NCBI RefSeq assembly: GCF_010725485.1
Contig: NZ_AP022598.1
Coordinates: 4,216,001 to 4,280,000 of the forward strand
DNA length: 64,000 bases
Source: Mycolicibacterium parafortuitum
Lineage (GTDB): Bacteria > Actinomycetota > Actinomycetes > Mycobacteriales > Mycobacteriaceae
Reading direction: 5' to 3'
Shown: piece by piece, positions 1-8,693 of the stretch
Layout: each line of letters begins with the position of its first letter
Numbering within the stretch: position 1 is the first letter of the stretch
Program-made: the position numbers and the translations under genes
The notes under the pieces: model-generated
Database searches by the model: none
What the model saw: the letters and a program-made list of their open reading frames with translations, nothing else
What the model was told of the DNA's origin: nothing

Positions 1-1316
1 TCCCGTCCACCACGTATTCGTACTGGTTTGAACCGAATCCGTACTGGTCGCGCCTGTATGCCCCCGGTTCGGAGCTGAAGACCTACGCCGACCACGTCGC
101 GGACAAGTACGACCTGCGCCGGTACATGCGGTTCAACACCACCGTCGAAGGTGCGCGGTGGGACGAGGAGACCCGGCACTGGCTGGTGTCACTGGTCACC
201 GGTGAGACGCTGCGCACCCAGTTCCTGATCCTGGCCACCGGATACCTGTGTCAGCCGAAGAAGCCGGACATCCCAGGCATCGAGGATTTCGCGGGCACGG
301 TGCTGCACGCGCAGGACTGGGACTACAACTACTCGCTGAAGGGGCGTAACGCCGCGATCATCGGTACCGGTTCCACCGGCGTGCAGCTGATCCCCAAGCT
401 CGCCGAGGATGTCTCGGAGCTGACGGTCTATCAGCGCACCCCGATCTGGGTGATGCCGAAGCTGGACTTCCCGTTCGGGCCCGCCGCCCAGCGGCTGTTC
501 GCGAAATTCCCTGCCACCCAACAGTTCCTGCGGATGTCCAGCGACGCGTTCATGGACGTCATGGTGACGATCGCGATGTGGAAGTTCCGCCAGTTCCGTC
601 CGGTCAACACCGCCGCGGCCAAGATCGGTGCGCTGCACCGGTTCCTGGCGATCCGGGACAGGCGTCTGCGTCGGCAGCTCACACCGGGCTACGACTTCGG
701 CTGCAAGCGCCCGACGCTGTCGAACACGTACTACCGCACGTTCAACAAGCCGCACGTGCACCTGGAAACCGCAGGCATCGAACGCATCGAACCCGACGGC
801 ATCGTCGCCAAAGACGGCACCAAGCGCGTCATCGACACCTTGGTGCTGGCCACCGGTTTCGACGTGTGGGAGTCCAACCTGCCGGCCATCCCGGTGATCG
901 GGCGCGAGGGCCGTGATCTCGGTAAGTGGTGGCGGGAGAACAAGTTCCAGGCCTACGAAGGTCTGACCGTGCCACTGTTCCCGAACCTGATCACCCAGGC
1001 CAGCCCGTACGCGTGGGTCGGGATGTCGTGGTTCGACACCGTCGAATACCAGATGAGGCACATGAACCGCCTCTTCGGGGAGCTTCAACGCCGCGGTGCC
1101 GACACCTTCGAGGTGACCGAGGAGGCCAACGCCGCGTTCCTGCAGAAGATGGAGACACTGCTGGACGATTCGGTGTTCCGGCTGGGTAACTGCGCGAACT
1201 CCCGCTCGTACTGGTTCAACAGTTCGGGTGAGGCGCCGCTGTTCCGTCCGCAGTCGATCCGGCAGGCGGTCAAGGAGCAGGCGACGTTCCCGCTCAGCGA
1301 TTACGCCATCGCCTGA
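1..1316 (+). CDS. Flavin-containing (Baeyer-Villiger-type) monooxygenase, 5' end cut off
   Basis: The reading frame is already open at base 3 and ends with TGA at 1314-1316, so the N-terminus with the FAD-binding GxGxxG lies outside the window. What remains starts inside the segment matching residues about 58 onward of the complete paralogue at 5785-7266, with near-identical stretches. It contains the type I BVMO fingerprint F-x-G-x3-H-x3-W-D (FAGTVLHAQDWD) followed by the NADPH-binding GTGSTG. Family role: NADPH- and O2-dependent conversion of ketones to esters or lactones, or S/N-oxidation. A P450 gene follows 46 bp downstream on the same strand, so the two may be co-transcribed. The substrate is unknown. 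Confidence 0.9.
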   Translation, partial: PSTTYSYWFEPNPYWSRLYAPGSELKTYADHVADKYDLRRYMRFNTTVEGARWDEETRHWLVSLVTGETLRTQFLILATGYLCQPKKPDIPGIEDFAGTVLHAQDWDYNYSLKGRNAAIIGTGSTGVQLIPKLAEDVSELTVYQRTPIWVMPKLDFPFGPAAQRLFAKFPATQQFLRMSSDAFMDVMVTIAMWKFRQFRPVNTAAAKIGALHRFLAIRDRRLRRQLTPGYDFGCKRPTLSNTYYRTFNKPHVHLETAGIERIEPDGIVAKDGTKRVIDTLVLATGFDVWESNLPAIPVIGREGRDLGKWWRENKFQAYEGLTVPLFPNLITQASPYAWVGMSWFDTVEYQMRHMNRLFGELQRRGADTFEVTEEANAAFLQKMETLLDDSVFRLGNCANSRSYWFNSSGEAPLFRPQSIRQAVKEQATFPLSDYAIA

Positions 1317-1362
1317 CCGGTAGACATCTCGACAACAACACCGAACACCAAGGGGTGACGAC

Positions 1363-2724
1363 ATGGCAACCGCCACAACCGATCCCGTGCGGCTGCCGCC
1401 GGGCCCGCGGATACCGAAGCTGATTCAGGGCGGCGCTGTGCTGGCCTTCCGGTACGGCTCGGTCGCCGCGCTGGGGAGGCGTTACGGACCGACGTTCACG
1501 CTGCAGCTGCCGGTCTTCGGCGAGACCGTGGTGATCAGCGACCCCGTGCTGGTCAAGGACCTGTTCAGCACCAGCCGCGAGTTGGTCGGGCGTCCGCAGA
1601 ACAACCTGGGTGGCGACGTCCTCGGCCCCGGGTCCATCTTCAACCTCGAAGGTGACGAGCTGCTGGCCCGCCGCCGGTTGCTGCTCCCGCCGTTCAACGG
1701 CAAGAACATGCGCGCGTACGAGGACATCACCGAACAAGAGGTGATCCGCGAGATGCAGTCGTGGCCCGAAGGCGTCGAGTTCGAGACGCTCGAGCCGATG
1801 ATGCGGATCACGCTCAACACCATCCTGCGTGCGGTCTTCGGCGCCAAGGGGGACGAGCTCGACGAGCTGCGGGTGGTGATCCCGGCCGCGGTCGAATTCG
1901 GTTCCAAGATCGCGCTGCTGCCGTCGGTGGTGCGCAAGGACTTCGGCGCGTGGAGCCCCGGTGGGAAGTTCTCCCGGTACCGCCGCCGGATGGACGAGAT
2001 CTGCAAGCAGCTGATCGACGATGCGCGGTCGGACCCGGACTTCGCCGAGCGCGGCGACGTGCTGTCGCTGCTGTTGCAGGCCCGGTACGACAACGGAGAG
2101 CCGATCCCGGATCCGTTCATCATCGACGAGCTGCTGACGATGCTGGTGGCCGGGCACGAGACCACCTCGACGCAGTTGGCGTGGACGATCGAGCGCATTC
2201 GCAGACATCCGGACCTGTTGGAGCGGCTGTCGGCGGAGGTCGACGAGGGCGGTAAGGAGCTGATGACGGCGACCATCGCCGAATCGCAGCGCACCCGTCC
2301 GGTGCTGACCGCCGCCCTGCGCCGCGCACGGACACGGATCCGCTTGGGGGAGTGGGTGATTCCCGAAGGGGACACCATCATGGCCAGCACCCAGCTCGCG
2401 ATGGACGCCGAGCAGAGCTTCCCGGACCCGGAGCGCTTCGACCCGGACCGCTTCATCGGCAACCCGCCCAACCCGTTCGCATGGATTCCGTTCGGCGGCG
2501 GCATGATGCGCTGTATCGGTGCGTCGTTCGCGACCATGGAGATGGAGGTCGTGCTGCGCACGATGCTGCGGGAGTTCCGGCTCGAGCCCACGACCGAGCC
2601 GGACGAGAAACCCCACAGCCGAGGCGTGACGGTGACCCCGGGCCGCGGTGGCCGCGCCGTCGTACGCCGGCGCGCCAGAACCGCTCCCGCGGACACAGTG
2701 TCGGCGGGCGAATCGTCGCGTTAG
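1363..2724 (+). CDS. Cytochrome P450 (CYP138-like)
   Basis: 453-residue P450 monooxygenase. Landmarks: I-helix oxygen-activation motif AGHETT at about 263-268, ExxR motif (ESQR) at 307-310, and heme-binding FGGGMMRCIG at 377-386, with Cys384 as the expected thiolate ligand. The overall sequence, including the LPPGPR start and the TPGRGGR end, resembles mycobacterial CYP138 as I recall it; the assignment is by eye. ATG at 1363 is preceded by AAGGGGTGA. The gene lies 46 bp after a flavin monooxygenase, suggesting a two-step oxidation unit. Its end overlaps the convergent methyltransferase stop by 4 bp (2721-2724). Redox partners (ferredoxin, reductase) are not encoded nearby. Confidence 0.93.
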   Translation: MATATTDPVRLPPGPRIPKLIQGGAVLAFRYGSVAALGRRYGPTFTLQLPVFGETVVISDPVLVKDLFSTSRELVGRPQNNLGGDVLGPGSIFNLEGDELLARRRLLLPPFNGKNMRAYEDITEQEVIREMQSWPEGVEFETLEPMMRITLNTILRAVFGAKGDELDELRVVIPAAVEFGSKIALLPSVVRKDFGAWSPGGKFSRYRRRMDEICKQLIDDARSDPDFAERGDVLSLLLQARYDNGEPIPDPFIIDELLTMLVAGHETTSTQLAWTIERIRRHPDLLERLSAEVDEGGKELMTATIAESQRTRPVLTAALRRARTRIRLGEWVIPEGDTIMASTQLAMDAEQSFPDPERFDPDRFIGNPPNPFAWIPFGGGMMRCIGASFATMEMEVVLRTMLREFRLEPTTEPDEKPHSRGVTVTPGRGGRAVVRRRARTAPADTVSAGESSR

Positions 2725-3548
2725 AAGCGGTACTGCAGCACGCGTGCCTTGCGGGCGATGGGCGGCACCCGGCGCGAGAGCTTGCTCGCCAACCGCAGCC
2801 CGGCCGGGAACAGCGCCGTCTCGGGGCGGTGCATGGCGCTGGACTCGTCGATCAGCCGCAGGCGGGGATTCCAGCTCTGCGGCTGTCGGGCGTCCTTGAA
2901 GCCCGGAAAGTTCCACTGGCGGTGCGGTGAACTCGCGTTTCGTGAAGTGGTGACCCGCCCGATGAACTGGTTGGCCTTGCCGACCGGCCCGTAGTCGTTG
3001 AACGCGACCACACCAAACGCGAAATGGTCGGTGATCCGGGTGAGGATGCCGATGACCGCGTCCTCGTCGAGGAACGCGAACAGGCCGTCGGCGAACACGA
3101 ACGCGGGCCGCTCGGCCGGGATATCGGCCGTCCAGTCCGGGCGCAACACACTGGCCGCGATGGACCGGGCGCACTCGTGGGACGGCACCACGGCGGCGCG
3201 CAGTGCGACGACCGCGGGCAGGTCGACGCTGAACCAGTCGACCGACGTCGGCGGATCCACCCGGAACACCGCACTGCTCAGCCCCGCGCCGAGGTCGACG
3301 ACCACCGCATCGGGGTGGGCCGAGACGAACGCGCGGATCCGCTCGTCGAGCATCTTGGCGCGCAGCGCGACCAACGCCACCACGCTGGGTGTGGCGCCCA
3401 GCGTGGTGAAGTCATGGTCGATCTGGCGCACGGTCGCGTCGGCGAGCGGATCGCCCAGGATCGGACGCGCCGCCCGGGAATCGAGAGCACGGCAGTACTC
3501 GGTGAGCAGTGCGGTCTGTTCGATCGGGGCGAGGCCGCTGACGTCCAT
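2721..3548 (-). CDS. SAM-dependent methyltransferase (leucine carboxyl methyltransferase-like family)
   Basis: 275 residues from the chosen ATG at 3548; an upstream in-frame ATG at 3596 would add a poorly supported N-terminal extension. The glycine-rich SAM-binding stretch VVVDLGAGLSS and the family-typical following acidic region (DWFSVDLPAVVALR) are visible, as is FVFADGLFAFLDED after them. These match the PF04072/TIGR00027-type methyltransferases that are abundant in mycobacteria and mostly of unknown substrate. It converges with the P450 gene, the two stop codons overlapping by 4 bp. The target molecule cannot be inferred. Confidence 0.8.
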   Translation of the reverse strand: MDVSGLAPIEQTALLTEYCRALDSRAARPILGDPLADATVRQIDHDFTTLGATPSVVALVALRAKMLDERIRAFVSAHPDAVVVDLGAGLSSAVFRVDPPTSVDWFSVDLPAVVALRAAVVPSHECARSIAASVLRPDWTADIPAERPAFVFADGLFAFLDEDAVIGILTRITDHFAFGVVAFNDYGPVGKANQFIGRVTTSRNASSPHRQWNFPGFKDARQPQSWNPRLRLIDESSAMHRPETALFPAGLRLASKLSRRVPPIARKARVLQYRF

Positions 3549-3600
3549 GGGACCACCCAAGCACATCAGCCCTGGCTGCGGAAAACGCAGCCGCAAGCGA

Positions 3601-4863
3601 CTATTCGTCGCCTCCGGTGCTGCTGTCGCCGGTGTCGACAGGTTTCGCGGAGGTGGCGTCGGCGTCGGCGTCTGACTCTGTGGCGGTGTCGGTGTCAGTT
3701 CCGGTGTCGGTGGCGGTGTCGGCCTCGTCCGCCACGTCGGCGTCCTCAGCGGCCTCGTCCTCGTCGATCACCACATCATCGCCGTCGATCACGTCGTCGA
3801 CCACCACATCATCGCTGTCGACCAGACCGTCGCTGTCGACCACATCTTCGGTAACCACATCCACGACCTCGTCGTCGGCCTCCACCGCGGCGGGCTCGAG
3901 TGCTCGGACGCTCTTGCCGCGGACGGGTTCGGTGCGGGCGGCGGTCGACTGCACCAGCGTGGCCTCAGCGCGTGCCGAGTCCTGCTGCGGCCCCTCCGGT
4001 TCGGGGTCCGGGGCGGCCGGAAGCCCCGGCTGTGCCGGCAGATACGAGCGATCGTAGGCGCGGTCGACGATCTCCTTGAGTGACGGGTTGAGCATGTCGG
4101 CGACGAAACCGAGCCCGAACCAGCGCAGCGGCTGCAGCAGCGGCAGGGTTTTGGTCGGAACGAAGACGTAGGTGATGTCTCCCTCGGTCCACACATAGTT
4201 GGCCGGGTCGTAGATGTCGACGGGTTCGTAGTCCTGATGGGTGAGGAAGAAGGCGGCCGTCGAGTTCAGCATCGCCAGCAGATTCGTCGTATCGTCCGGG
4301 AAGTCCGAGGCCATATCGTATTCCTGGGACACGTCGATGATGCGATAGCCGAGGTCGGGGAAGACATCGCTGCCCCGGAGCTTGTCTGACCCGTTGTACT
4401 TGCGGGCGGGGTTCCCCATCAGGACGAAGCTGAGGTTCTCCGGCCCCGGGACGCCCTCCGTCGCGCCGTGCTCACGCATCCACGCCGCGGCGACCCGGGC
4501 GCCCTGGCTGTAGGCGAACACGATCTGTTTGCCGTCGGTGCCGTCACGCAGCACCGTGTCGAGCACCGCGACCGCGGACGGTGTGGAGGCGCGCGAATAC
4601 ACCACGTTCTTGCAGGTGCGAGGCGACTCGCACATCACGCCCTGCAGATCGTCGTCGTTGCCGCCGGGGAGCAGGCTCAGCGTCAGGACGCGGGTCGGTT
4701 CGGTGGGGAAGTACTCGTATGTGGCCGAATGTTCTTGCGTCGCTGCTGCCGACGCATCAGCCATACCGACCGGAAGTGCGACCAGCGGAACGGCCAGCGC
4801 GGCGGCAATCCCCGATGCGCTGCGGCGCCGCTTGCGTGTCCCGGCTCGATGTCGAGTTCCCAT
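3601..4863 (-). CDS. Secreted PE-PPE-domain serine hydrolase with acidic C-terminal tail
   Basis: 420 residues. A basic N-terminus followed by a hydrophobic stretch and an ASA-AAT region (about 15-42) forms a signal peptide. The body resembles the PE-PPE domain (PF08237), an alpha/beta-hydrolase fold; the nucleophile elbow is AYSQGA with Ser at about 119. A 'DYEP.DIYDPANYVW' block and the 'VPTKTLPLLQPLRW' block are shared with the paralogue at 7434-8693. From about residue 330 the protein is a low-complexity Asp/Glu/Val/Thr tail with no recognisable domain. ATG at 4863 follows a GAGGGGG ribosome binding site. Likely an exported esterase acting on lipids; no PE or PPE domain precedes it. Confidence 0.82.
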   Translation of the reverse strand: MGTRHRAGTRKRRRSASGIAAALAVPLVALPVGMADASAAATQEHSATYEYFPTEPTRVLTLSLLPGGNDDDLQGVMCESPRTCKNVVYSRASTPSAVAVLDTVLRDGTDGKQIVFAYSQGARVAAAWMREHGATEGVPGPENLSFVLMGNPARKYNGSDKLRGSDVFPDLGYRIIDVSQEYDMASDFPDDTTNLLAMLNSTAAFFLTHQDYEPVDIYDPANYVWTEGDITYVFVPTKTLPLLQPLRWFGLGFVADMLNPSLKEIVDRAYDRSYLPAQPGLPAAPDPEPEGPQQDSARAEATLVQSTAARTEPVRGKSVRALEPAAVEADDEVVDVVTEDVVDSDGLVDSDDVVVDDVIDGDDVVIDEDEAAEDADVADEADTATDTGTDTDTATESDADADATSAKPVDTGDSSTGGDE

Positions 4864-5067
4864 ACATCCCCCTCATAAGCCCCGCAGCATTTGCTGACCA
4901 CATCAGGGTACGCGTCTTCCCCCCGCCGTCACACTCCAAACATCGACCCTTTTCCGATTTGTGATTACGGAATATTCACAAACTCGGCAGGCTGTGCGAA
5001 GGCTGTGAACTTCACCCGCCACTTGGTTAGCTATGTTTGCCACGCGGCGACGCTGGGCGGCAGCCGC

Positions 5068-5724
5068 CTACCGGAGTCGGTCCGCGACGAAGTTGGCCGC
5101 TTCGTCGACCATCCCGTTCTTGATGTACGAGAAGTGCGCCGGGAAATTGAGGCCGGACGAGCAGAACGGGTCGTCGAGGCCGCACAGGTCGATCGTCCTG
5201 GGCCCGTACACGCCGCTGACCGCGGGCAGCGGACCCCCACCGGCGATGTTGCGCAACGGATTTCCGAACACCGCGACCGCCGCGATCCGATCGGCCAGAT
5301 GGGCCGGCAGCGGGGTGGGGGTGAACCGGCCGAGCGGCTTGGGGTCGACGGTGATCAGATCGATCACTCCCGCCCCCTGGGAGTTCCCGCCGAGTACCAG
5401 TTTGGTGTCAGGGCAGTTGTCGGCCATCCACTGCACCCGGCCGGTCGCATCCGCGGCGCCCAACGGTGCCGACACGTCGAAGTCGAAACTCGCCGGATAG
5501 TTGACGCCGTACGCGCCGACCGTGCGTCCCGGCAGTTTGCCGCGCAACGAGTCGACGAACGCATTGCCCAGCCAGCCGAGTCCCGCGGGCGCCCCGGTGC
5601 CGCGGGCGAAGATCACCTCGACGTCAGGGCAGGGCTGTGCGGCCGCCGTGGGTATCCCGATCACCGCCTGCAGGCTTGCCACCATCGCCAGCACCGCCGC
5701 TCCGGACATCCACCTCAACCGCAT
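5068..5724 (-). CDS. Secreted cutinase-family esterase
   Basis: 218 residues from the ATG at 5724. A signal peptide occupies about residues 1-29 (ending TAAAQ). The cutinase domain shows the nucleophile motif GGNSQGAG (Ser115), Asp in CGLDDPFC (184/185) and His in PAHFSY (about 197), with four cysteines (32, 104, 181, 188) placed for the two family disulfides. Family members hydrolyse ester lipids, phospholipids or cutin-like polymers. It lies between a PE-PPE hydrolase and a Baeyer-Villiger monooxygenase on the same strand, consistent with extracellular release of lipids that are then oxidised inside. An ATG at 5742 is possible but would push basic residues in front of the signal peptide. 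Confidence 0.9.
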   Translation of the reverse strand: MRLRWMSGAAVLAMVASLQAVIGIPTAAAQPCPDVEVIFARGTGAPAGLGWLGNAFVDSLRGKLPGRTVGAYGVNYPASFDFDVSAPLGAADATGRVQWMADNCPDTKLVLGGNSQGAGVIDLITVDPKPLGRFTPTPLPAHLADRIAAVAVFGNPLRNIAGGGPLPAVSGVYGPRTIDLCGLDDPFCSSGLNFPAHFSYIKNGMVDEAANFVADRLR

Positions 5725-5784
5725 GAATCCATGCTGACACATTGCTGTGAGTGGATCGCCGAAACCATTGTTGAGCTGGGGTTT

Positions 5785-7266
5785 TCAGGCGAACGTATAG
5801 TCGGTCAGCGGAAAGCTGTCGTTCTCCCGGTTGGTCTGGTTCGTCGAGGCGGGCCGCACCAGGGTCTCACCGCTGGGGCTGAAGTAGTACGACCGCGACC
5901 CCGCGCAGTCGCCGAGCCCGAACACCGTTTTGCCCAGCAGCTTCGACATCCGCTCCCGGAACTCGGCGTTGGCCTCGGGGGTCACCTCGAAGGTCGTCGC
6001 GTTGCGTCGCTTCAACTCCCCGAACAACCGGTCCATATGGCGCATCTGGTACTCCACGGTGGCGAAGTACGACAGGCCGCTGGAGGCATAGGGTCCGGCC
6101 AGGCTCAGGAAGTTCGGGAACGCGGGAATCGAGACGCCCTGGTAGGCCTGGAAGCCGTTGTCGCGCCACCACTTCCCGAGATTGCGGGCGTCGCGGCCGA
6201 TCACCTCGATCGCGGGGATGTTCGCCTCCCACAGATCGAACCCGGTGCACAGCACCAGAGTGTCGATCTGGGTCTTCGTGCCGTCGCACGCGACGATGCC
6301 GTCCGGTTCGACGTGGTCGATGCCCGACGCCTGAAGATGCACGTGCGGCTTGGTGAACGCGCGGTAGTAGGAATTCGAGTAGGTCGGGCGCTTACATCCG
6401 AACTCGTAATGCGGCGTGAGCTTGGCGCGCAGTTCCTTGTCCCGGATCGAGACGAACCGCAGCGCGCGCGACGTCAGGTCGGCGACGGTGTTGAGCTGCC
6501 GGAAGTATTTGAAGTTCAGCACCGACAGGATCATCATCGTCTCCAGGCCCACATCGCTGCCGGCGCGGAATGCGCGCTGCAGCAGCGGAACCCGGGCGAA
6601 CACCCGGCGCAGCCATGGCGGGATCGGGAAATCGACCTTCGGCACCACGTGGATCGGCGTGCGCTGGTACACCGTGAGCTCGGCGGCATCCTTCATCAGC
6701 TGGGGGATCAGCTGCACCGCGGTGGCCCCGGTCCCGATCAGGCCGATGCGGTCACCGGCGGGCGAATAGCTGTCGTCCCAGTCCATGCTGTGCACGATCC
6801 GGCCGGCGAAATCTTCGATACCGGGGATGTCGGGCTTGCGCGGCTGCGACAGATACCCGGTCGCGGTGATCAGGAATCGGGAGGTCAGAGTCTCCCCGCC
6901 GGCCAGCGCGACCTGCCAGGTCTCGGTGTCGTCGTCCCACCGCGCGCCGTCGACGGCGCAGTTGAACCGCATGTGTCTGCGGACGTCGTATTTGTCGGCG
7001 ACGTGGTCGGCGTACTTCTTCAGTTCGGTCCCGGGCGCATACAGCCGTGACCAGTGCGGATTCGGTTCGAACCAGTACGAATAGGTGGGGGACGGAATGT
7101 CTACCGCCAGGCCCGGGTAGTGGTTGACGTGCCACGTCCCACCCAGATCATCCTCCCGATCAACGATGAGGATGTTCTCGTAACCCATCTTCTTCAACTG
7201 GATCGCGGCCCCCATTCCGCCAAACCCAGCTCCGACGACGATGACGTCGTACTGCGGATCAAACAT
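5785..7266 (-). CDS. Flavin-containing (Baeyer-Villiger-type) monooxygenase
   Basis: Complete 493-residue enzyme. FAD-binding GAGFGG at about 12-17, BVMO fingerprint FAGRIVHSMDWD at 153-164, and NADPH-binding GTGATA at 178-183. A further 'TLVLCTGFDLW' segment corresponds to the ATG-type motif near residue 330. It is closely similar over its length to the truncated gene at 1-1316, so the window contains a recent paralogue pair on opposite strands. Family chemistry: NADPH-dependent oxygen insertion into ketones or heteroatom oxidation (the group includes EthA). Substrate unknown; the neighbouring cutinase and PE-PPE hydrolases hint at lipid-derived ketones. Confidence 0.93.
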   Translation of the reverse strand: MFDPQYDVIVVGAGFGGMGAAIQLKKMGYENILIVDREDDLGGTWHVNHYPGLAVDIPSPTYSYWFEPNPHWSRLYAPGTELKKYADHVADKYDVRRHMRFNCAVDGARWDDDTETWQVALAGGETLTSRFLITATGYLSQPRKPDIPGIEDFAGRIVHSMDWDDSYSPAGDRIGLIGTGATAVQLIPQLMKDAAELTVYQRTPIHVVPKVDFPIPPWLRRVFARVPLLQRAFRAGSDVGLETMMILSVLNFKYFRQLNTVADLTSRALRFVSIRDKELRAKLTPHYEFGCKRPTYSNSYYRAFTKPHVHLQASGIDHVEPDGIVACDGTKTQIDTLVLCTGFDLWEANIPAIEVIGRDARNLGKWWRDNGFQAYQGVSIPAFPNFLSLAGPYASSGLSYFATVEYQMRHMDRLFGELKRRNATTFEVTPEANAEFRERMSKLLGKTVFGLGDCAGSRSYYFSPSGETLVRPASTNQTNRENDSFPLTDYTFA

Positions 7267-7368
7267 GTGTCAACGCTACCTCACAGCAAATCAATCATCA
7301 GCCAACGAAGCCGGGGCTGCGTCGGCTAAAATGTCACGTTTCCGTCAATATCATCGGACACACCACGA

Positions 7369-7391
7369 AGCCCCGGCGTGATGCCGGGGCT
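7369..7391. terminator. GC-rich hairpin downstream of the PE-PPE gene
   Basis: AGCCCCGGC (7369-7377) pairs perfectly with GCCGGGGCT (7383-7391) around a 5-base loop. It sits 43 bp beyond the stop codon of the minus-strand PE-PPE gene at 7434. No T-run follows on either strand, so it would be a U-tail-less terminator. Confidence 0.45.
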
Positions 7392-7433
7392 CCGGGCGGG
7401 CGTCCTTCGTCAGGGACCTCGAGTCCGGGGAGG

Positions 7434-8693
7434 TTACTCCGAGGAGCCGGAGTCAGACGACCCAGATCCTTGCGACGACGATCCTGCTGACGAGTCGGTG
7501 TCCGCCGAGCTCGTCGAGCCCTTGGCGCCGTCGTCGTCGCCGTCCTTCTTGCCGGACTTCCCGGCCTTGCGCACCGTGTCGGCCTTGTCGGCCTTGGCCG
7601 TGTCCGTGTCCGCGTCGGCCTTGGCCGTGTCCTTCGCCGCGTCGGCATCGGAATCGGAATCGTCGTCGCTCACCGCAGGCTTGGCGCTGGTGCGCTTCTT
7701 CGGCGCATCGGCGGTGTCGGTGTCGGTCTCGGCGCTGGCCTTCTCGGCCGTCGCGGCGTCGTCCTCGTCGGCGACCGACTCCTGCACGACCGCGGGGGCG
7801 GCCAGCGCGGCTGCGCTCGAAGCCCCGGCAGTGGTGGTGCGGTTGTCGTTGCGGCTGTAGCCCTTGTCGATCATGGCCTTCAACTCGGCCTCACGGGGAG
7901 CCAGGAACGGCAGCAGCTGAACCAGTGGCAGCTTCTTCGTCGGCACCAGATAGGTGGTCGTGGTGCCGCCGAGATCGTTGGTCACCCGGGTGATGTTCTC
8001 CTCGGGCGTCACCGCCTCGTAGTCCTGCAACATCATCGGCACGTGCACGAAGATGCCGCCGGCGACGGCGTTGGCCAGTGCCAGGAAGTTCCACCACCGG
8101 TCCGGCAGGTCTGCGGCGCCGTCGTACTCGCCGGTGACGACGTCGATGTCGTAGATGGTCTGCGGCGCGGGCAGATAGGTGTAGTCGTAGCGCGGGTTGT
8201 ACTGCGAGTCCTTGAGGAGCTTCTGCCGGCTCGAATCGGCGACCAGGATGAATTTGACCTCGTCCTTGTCCGGAGCGTCGGGATCGTTGATCAGGGTCCG
8301 CATCCAGTCGTTGACGACCAGGGAGCCGGCCGAGAAGCCGACGACCGTCACCACGTCGCCCGGCCTGTTGGCGGCGAGCATCGCGGCGTCGAAATGCGCG
8401 TCGAGACTGATGATTCCGGCAGTGATCGACTGGCCGAGGGTCATATCGTTGCGGCCGGTGTACGGCCCGGCCTGGGCCGGCCACTCCACGCCGTCGAGCA
8501 CGTCGTTCTCGCGGGCGAGCTTGCCGCCGAGCAGTGGTGAGATGACGATCTCGTGCATGTCGGGCGTACCGAGCCCGCCGACGGCGACCGCTGTGTTGAC
8601 GGCCTGCGCGCCGGTCGCGGCGGACAGTGCCACCGTCGCCGAAGCAAAGACCGCACCGCAGGCGACTCCCGCTTTTCGAAAGCTTCTGCGCAT
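7434..8693 (-). CDS. Secreted PE-PPE-domain hydrolase with long low-complexity tail
   Basis: 419 residues from ATG 8693, chosen because GGGGAGA lies just upstream. A signal peptide (MRRSFRKAG then a hydrophobic stretch ending AQA) spans about 1-30. The PE-PPE domain carries the nucleophile elbow GFSAGS. The 'YLVPTKKLPLVQLLPF' block matches the paralogue at 3601-4863. The last about 130 residues are a charged, repetitive tail: mixed Asp/Ala/Lys/Thr, then a Ser/Gly/Asp-rich end. Family members are esterases of the mycobacterial envelope. The tail contrasts with the acidic Val/Asp tail of the paralogue, so the two tails evolved separately or very fast. Confidence 0.82.
   Translation of the reverse strand: MRRSFRKAGVACGAVFASATVALSAATGAQAVNTAVAVGGLGTPDMHEIVISPLLGGKLARENDVLDGVEWPAQAGPYTGRNDMTLGQSITAGIISLDAHFDAAMLAANRPGDVVTVVGFSAGSLVVNDWMRTLINDPDAPDKDEVKFILVADSSRQKLLKDSQYNPRYDYTYLPAPQTIYDIDVVTGEYDGAADLPDRWWNFLALANAVAGGIFVHVPMMLQDYEAVTPEENITRVTNDLGGTTTTYLVPTKKLPLVQLLPFLAPREAELKAMIDKGYSRNDNRTTTAGASSAAALAAPAVVQESVADEDDAATAEKASAETDTDTADAPKKRTSAKPAVSDDDSDSDADAAKDTAKADADTDTAKADKADTVRKAGKSGKKDGDDDGAKGSTSSADTDSSAGSSSQGSGSSDSGSSE

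Noticed and set aside
189..1376. Long minus-strand reading frame opposite the first monooxygenase (395 codons)
   Set aside because: Arg/Gly/Asp-rich product with no motif, a mirror of codon bias in a GC-rich gene; the plus strand has clear BVMO motifs.
1294..3174. 626-codon minus-strand frame through the P450 gene
   Set aside because: Overlaps the P450 and methyltransferase genes in other frames; composition of a shadow frame.
4891..7050. 719-codon plus-strand frame over cutinase and BVMO
   Set aside because: His/Arg/Gly-rich shadow without motifs; both minus-strand genes have catalytic motifs.
7369..7391. Textbook rho-independent terminator
   Set aside because: The stem is good but no T-run follows on either strand; kept only as a low-confidence hairpin.
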